Source of the DNA: CAZWZG01 sp964638245
Lineage (GTDB): Bacteria > Pseudomonadota > Alphaproteobacteria > Rhodobacterales > Rhodobacteraceae
NCBI GenBank assembly: GCA_964638245.1
Contig: CAZWZG010000060.1
Coordinates: forward strand, 1 to 16,823
DNA length: 16,823 bases
Reading direction: 5' to 3'
A program made the translations under genes and the position numbers. Positions within the stretch are counted from its first letter, which is position 1, and each line of letters opens with the position of its first letter. Below are positions 14,210 through 16,823 of this stretch, piece by piece. Below the pieces are notes generated by a model. That model ran no database searches. It was not told the DNA's origin and saw only the letters and a list, made by a program, of their open reading frames with translations.

Positions 14210-14238
14210 GTCATATATTGTATACAATTATTGGTCAA
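14210..14238 (-). promoter_or_regulatory. Predicted sigma-70-type promoter of the regulator/demethylase operon
   Basis: On the minus strand TTGACC (14238-14233) serves as -35, followed by a 17-base spacer and TATGAC (14215-14210) as -10. The stretch is clearly AT-rich against its surroundings and lies 26 bases before the GntR start codon. The spacer contains the palindromic operator. Confidence 0.55.
14217..14228. promoter_or_regulatory. GntR operator, perfect 12-bp palindrome in the promoter spacer
   Basis: ATTGTATACAAT is a perfect palindrome with the TGTATACA core common to FadR/FCD-subfamily operators. It lies between the predicted -35 and -10, so binding would block RNA polymerase. Confidence 0.75.
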
Positions 14239-14280
14239 TTCAGAAAAGTTTAAAGTAATACGCGGATCTGCTACCCAAAA

Positions 14281-14288
14281 TGTATACA
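14281..14288. promoter_or_regulatory. Second GntR operator core
   Basis: TGTATACA repeats the perfect 8-bp core of the first operator, with its centre 62 bp upstream (about six helical turns). It falls seven bases beyond the stop of the flavin monooxygenase gene. A second site on the same helix face would allow cooperative or looped binding. Confidence 0.6.
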
Positions 14289-14295
14289 GAACGGC

Positions 14296-15980
14296 TTAGG
14301 TTGCGGCGGTCGCACGCGTGAGGATGGCGCGAGCATCATCGTCGGTTCCGGCCCACGCCACGAAGCCATCGGGCCGCACCAGAACGAGATTCGCGCCCAA
14401 CGCCTCTGTGGTCTCGGCAGGGACCTCTAGTAGCTTCAGTGAAATCCCTAGCGCCTCTGCTGCCGCGCTGAACCCGCCGTCGTTGCCTGAAGTCAAAAGC
14501 GAGAAACCCGTGCCAAGGGCAGACCAGTCGAACCCGGTTACCGGGGTCAGATGATGACCGCCGCGTGCCTCGATCTGGTGTGACCCGATGGCACTTGGCG
14601 TGCCCGGTCCGCCAATCAGCGGAGAGCCTTCGTAATTGGGTTCATAGTCCCAGACCCAATCGCCAGCTTCGGACCGCGCGTTCCAGGCGGCTTGGAAACC
14701 CGGATCGCCGGGCGCGTGGGTTTCCAGAAAGGCGCGGTCATCTTCGATAAACTTTTCGATCAGGTGCTTGGCTGCCGTGGCAAAGACCGGTTGGCGTTCT
14801 GCCGAGTAGCTGGCAAGCAATCCGCCGCCACCCCAGCCTTCGAGCGTGGCCGCCAGTTTCCAGCCAAGATTGCGGGCGTCTTCGAACCCGATATTAATCC
14901 CATACCCGCCATAGGGCGGGTGCGAATGGGCCGCGTCCCCTGAGATGAAGACGCGGTCTGTGCCATATTGTTCAGCAACCGCCACGCGCAAATCCCAAAG
15001 GCCAACATGATCTAAGTCGAATGCGAATTCGGTGCCGACCGCGGTGTGCAAAAGGGCCTGAGCGTCGAGTGTGTCGCGGGTCGTCCCATGGGGAACCGGT
15101 GCATGAAAGAACCACGATACACCGTGATCGACCCGTCCAAAAAACTGCCAATAGCCGTCGAAATCGGGGTGCAGAACGCAGTAGAAGGCTTTGCCCGGGT
15201 AGCGCTCAAGCAACGCGTGAAGCTCTTCTGAGCGAAAGACGAGCAAGGCCATCAGCCGACCGTGATCGTTCAGGGTTTGAGGCAGGCCGCTCGCCTCGCG
15301 GACCATGGAGCGGGCGCCGTCCGTCCCGACAAGGTATTGAGCCTGAATGTCTTTGGTTTCACCGCTGGTGCGGTGCTTTATGGAAAGCCGGACGGTGTTG
15401 TCGTTTTCTTCGAGCGCCGTCCCCTCCCAACCATAAAGAACCTCGACATTTGGCAACTNNNNNNNNNNNNNNNNNNNNNNNNNNNNNNNNNNNNNNNNNN
15501 NNNNNNNNNNNNNNNNNNNNNNNNNNNNNNNNNNNNNNNNNNNNNNNNNNNNNNNNNNTTTTCTTCGAGCGCCGTCCCCTCCCAACCATAAAGAACCTCG
15601 ACATTTGGCAACTCGGCCACGCGTTTTCGCAGGACGCGTTCGGTTGCATATTGGGGAAGGCGCGCGGGCGGGGCGGCGTAGAACGCGCCGACCTGTGCGC
15701 GTGCGGGCCAGTCATAATGGTGATCTGACAAAAGCGTGCCGTAGGACGTCATGCCGCCAACGCCTGCGCCTTCTGGGATCGGATGCGCCGTCAGAAGGTC
15801 GTCTTTACACCCCCATGCGGCGAAATGTTCGACCGTGCGCTGGGTCAGGTTTTGACCCTTTGGGATCGGCTGGGGCTCGGGGTGGCGTTCGACCACCGTG
15901 ACCGTGTGGCCCCTTTGACCAAGTTCGATGGCAAGCCCCATGCCCACCGGACCGCCGCCGTTGATGACCACGTCACGCAT
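14296..15980 (-). CDS. FAD-dependent aromatic ring monooxygenase (MhpA/TfdB-like group A), interrupted by an assembly gap
   Basis: A class A flavoprotein hydroxylase, which uses NAD(P)H and O2 to hydroxylate a phenolic ring. Seen are the N-terminal GxGxxG (VVINGGGPVGMGLAIELG), the DG motif (YLVGTDGARSMVREASG), the GD motif (VFISGDAAHSHPPYGGYGIN) with FEDARNLGWKLA, and a thioredoxin-like C-terminal region ending LVRPDGFVAWAG. A 100-N gap with identical 55-bp flanks splits the gene; collapsing the duplicate and the gap removes 155 bases and gives one uninterrupted 509-residue frame in which both halves join at LPNVEVLYGWEGTALEE. The start is ATG 15980, since the FAD motif begins a few residues later; a TTG two codons upstream is possible and no strong Shine-Dalgarno is visible. 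It sits upstream of the regulator in the same direction and could hydroxylate the compound handled by the demethylase and dioxygenase. Confidence 0.87.
15404..15613. repeat. Artefactual 55-bp direct duplication flanking the gap
   Basis: Bases 15404-15458 and 15559-15613 are identical, starting TTTTCTTCGAGCGCC and ending CATTTGGCAACT, and separated only by the 100 N. Both copies encode the same piece of the flavin monooxygenase. The duplicate is best read as an unmerged contig overlap of assembler k-mer size rather than a biological repeat. Confidence 0.9.
15459..15558. other. Assembly gap (100 N)
   Basis: Exactly 100 undetermined bases, the conventional scaffold-gap length, inside the flavin monooxygenase gene. 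The identical sequence on both sides shows the two contigs really overlap, so the true gap is probably zero. Confidence 0.95.
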
Positions 15981-16051
15981 ACTCAAAGCGCTTCGTCTTG
16001 GCTGAGGTCGGATCGGTCGGTATGGGCATGCTTCCCTAATTGAGGGATGGC

Positions 16052-16823
16052 TTAGGTGTTGGGCAGGCGGCCGTCAGCCTCGATGGCTTCTTGAGCCGCC
16101 ACCAGAGCGGCGACGCGGGCGGGGTCGACGGCTTGAAGCATACGCTCGGTTCGTCCCGCTTGCATAGCTTCGATGTCGTGCAGGATCATTTCACCAATAA
16201 GGTGGCGCCCGCCGGGGACAGCGGCAGCGCGGTGGGGCGATAGGATCACGTTGGGTTGCAGGCGCAAGGGATGGTCGCTTGGGACAGGCTCACTTGGGAA
16301 GACGTCCGTGGCGAACGTGATGCGCCCGGTTTTTGCCTCGGCCAGTACGGGATCGAAATCCATGACATGGGCGCGGCCCAGAAGTACGAGCAGGCTTCCG
16401 TCCTGCATCGCGGCGACTTCGGCTTCTCCGATGGCGTGCCGGTTTTCAGAGGTGGGCGTTGCGGTGACGACGACAATCCGGTTTTTGGCGAAGATCGCGT
16501 CAAGCGTTTCGGCTTTCGCGGCGTCTAGCGTGGCATCGACCCACGGGTCATAGAACGAAACCTTGGGCGAAAACGGCGCGATCAGCCGGTGCAATTCGCG
16601 CGCTATGTTGCCGTAACCGACAAACCCGATGGACTGGTGAAACAACGTGAAATCGCTTTCGTCGCGATCATCAAGCCAGCGTTCGGTGCCACGTCGGAAC
16701 GCTTCGTGTTCCGCTATTAGGCCGCGCCCCCCGGCAAGGATCATCGCAAGGCCCATTTCTGCGACGGCCCGTCGGAAGCCTGGCGAGCAGGACAGAACTT
16801 CGACACCGCGATCCAGGCAGGCG
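16052..16823 (-). CDS. D-isomer-specific 2-hydroxyacid dehydrogenase, N-terminus beyond the window
   Basis: The visible part covers the NAD-binding domain and C-terminal end of a D-2-hydroxyacid dehydrogenase, which interconverts 2-oxoacids and D-2-hydroxyacids. The frame is open to the right edge, where CLDRGVEVLSCSPGFRRAVAEM precedes the first visible ATG at 16756; that ATG is internal. Seen are the dinucleotide loop FVGYGNIARELH and the catalytic triad: Arg in LLGRAHVMD, Glu in TDVFPSEPVP and His in LSPHRAAAV. The segment VLLGRAHV replaces the usual N-x-A-R-G-x-x-V, which is slightly divergent. It lies 71 bp upstream of the flavin monooxygenase gene on the same strand, so co-transcription is likely. 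The substrate is unknown. Confidence 0.9.
   Translation of the reverse strand, partial: ACLDRGVEVLSCSPGFRRAVAEMGLAMILAGGRGLIAEHEAFRRGTERWLDDRDESDFTLFHQSIGFVGYGNIARELHRLIAPFSPKVSFYDPWVDATLDAAKAETLDAIFAKNRIVVVTATPTSENRHAIGEAEVAAMQDGSLLVLLGRAHVMDFDPVLAEAKTGRITFATDVFPSEPVPSDHPLRLQPNVILSPHRAAAVPGGRHLIGEMILHDIEAMQAGRTERMLQAVDPARVAALVAAQEAIEADGRLPNT

Noticed and set aside
15404..15613. Real tandem repeat or mobile-element insertion in the monooxygenase gene
   Set aside because: Copies are exactly identical, end at a conventional 100-N gap, and encode the same protein segment; an unmerged contig overlap explains everything.
16030..16048. Imperfect palindrome CCCTAATTGAGGG between the dehydrogenase and monooxygenase genes
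   Set aside because: Short, imperfect and unlike the TGTATACA sites; could be chance.

Overview
The window looks like a GC-rich alphaproteobacterial chromosome, most likely from the Rhodobacterales/Roseobacter group. The grounds are a heterotetrameric-type sarcosine oxidase beta gene, a tripartite TRAP transporter, a GntR/FCD regulator, and a COG3380-type oxidoreductase paired with a DUF427 gene. It is draft sequence: a 100-N gap at 15459-15558 is flanked by identical 55-bp ends, and soxB carries an in-frame TGA. No rRNA, tRNA, IS element, CRISPR array or phage gene was seen.

Layout. (1) 1-1063, minus: soxB, with its C-terminus beyond the left edge and an internal stop. (2) 1064-1257: a divergent promoter region with repeated TGTCGCG words. 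(3) 1258-5363, plus: a cassette of a DAO-family flavin oxidase, an aldehyde dehydrogenase and a protein with two OsmC domains; the last two genes overlap (TAATG). (4) 8126-5540, minus: three genes joined by two ATGA overlaps, encoding a photolyase-like protein with unusual domain order, a renalase-like FAD oxidoreductase and a DUF427 protein. (5) 14183-8200, minus: a GntR regulator, a LigM-like tetrahydrofolate-dependent O-demethylase, TRAP DctP, DctQ and DctM, and a two-domain extradiol dioxygenase. They are tightly packed and probably one operon. (6) 16823-14296, minus: a D-2-hydroxyacid dehydrogenase (start beyond the right edge) and an aromatic-ring flavin monooxygenase interrupted by the assembly gap.

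The most interesting candidate system is region 5 with its neighbour in region 6. It combines a binding-protein-dependent importer, a predicted methyl-ether demethylase passing the methyl group to tetrahydrofolate, a ring hydroxylase and an extradiol ring-cleavage enzyme. The local regulator has a perfect 12-bp palindrome between the -35 and -10 of its own promoter and a second TGTATACA site 62 bp upstream. I infer uptake and catabolism of a methoxylated (or otherwise O-methylated) aromatic acid. The dioxygenase carries Tyr where catechol 2,3-dioxygenase has its catalytic His199, so its chemistry may be altered. The left end also feeds one-carbon units: sarcosine oxidase yields methylene-tetrahydrofolate.

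A second curiosity is the region 4 photolyase-like protein. Its FAD-binding domain comes first and is followed by what looks like an alpha/beta domain, the reverse of the usual order.
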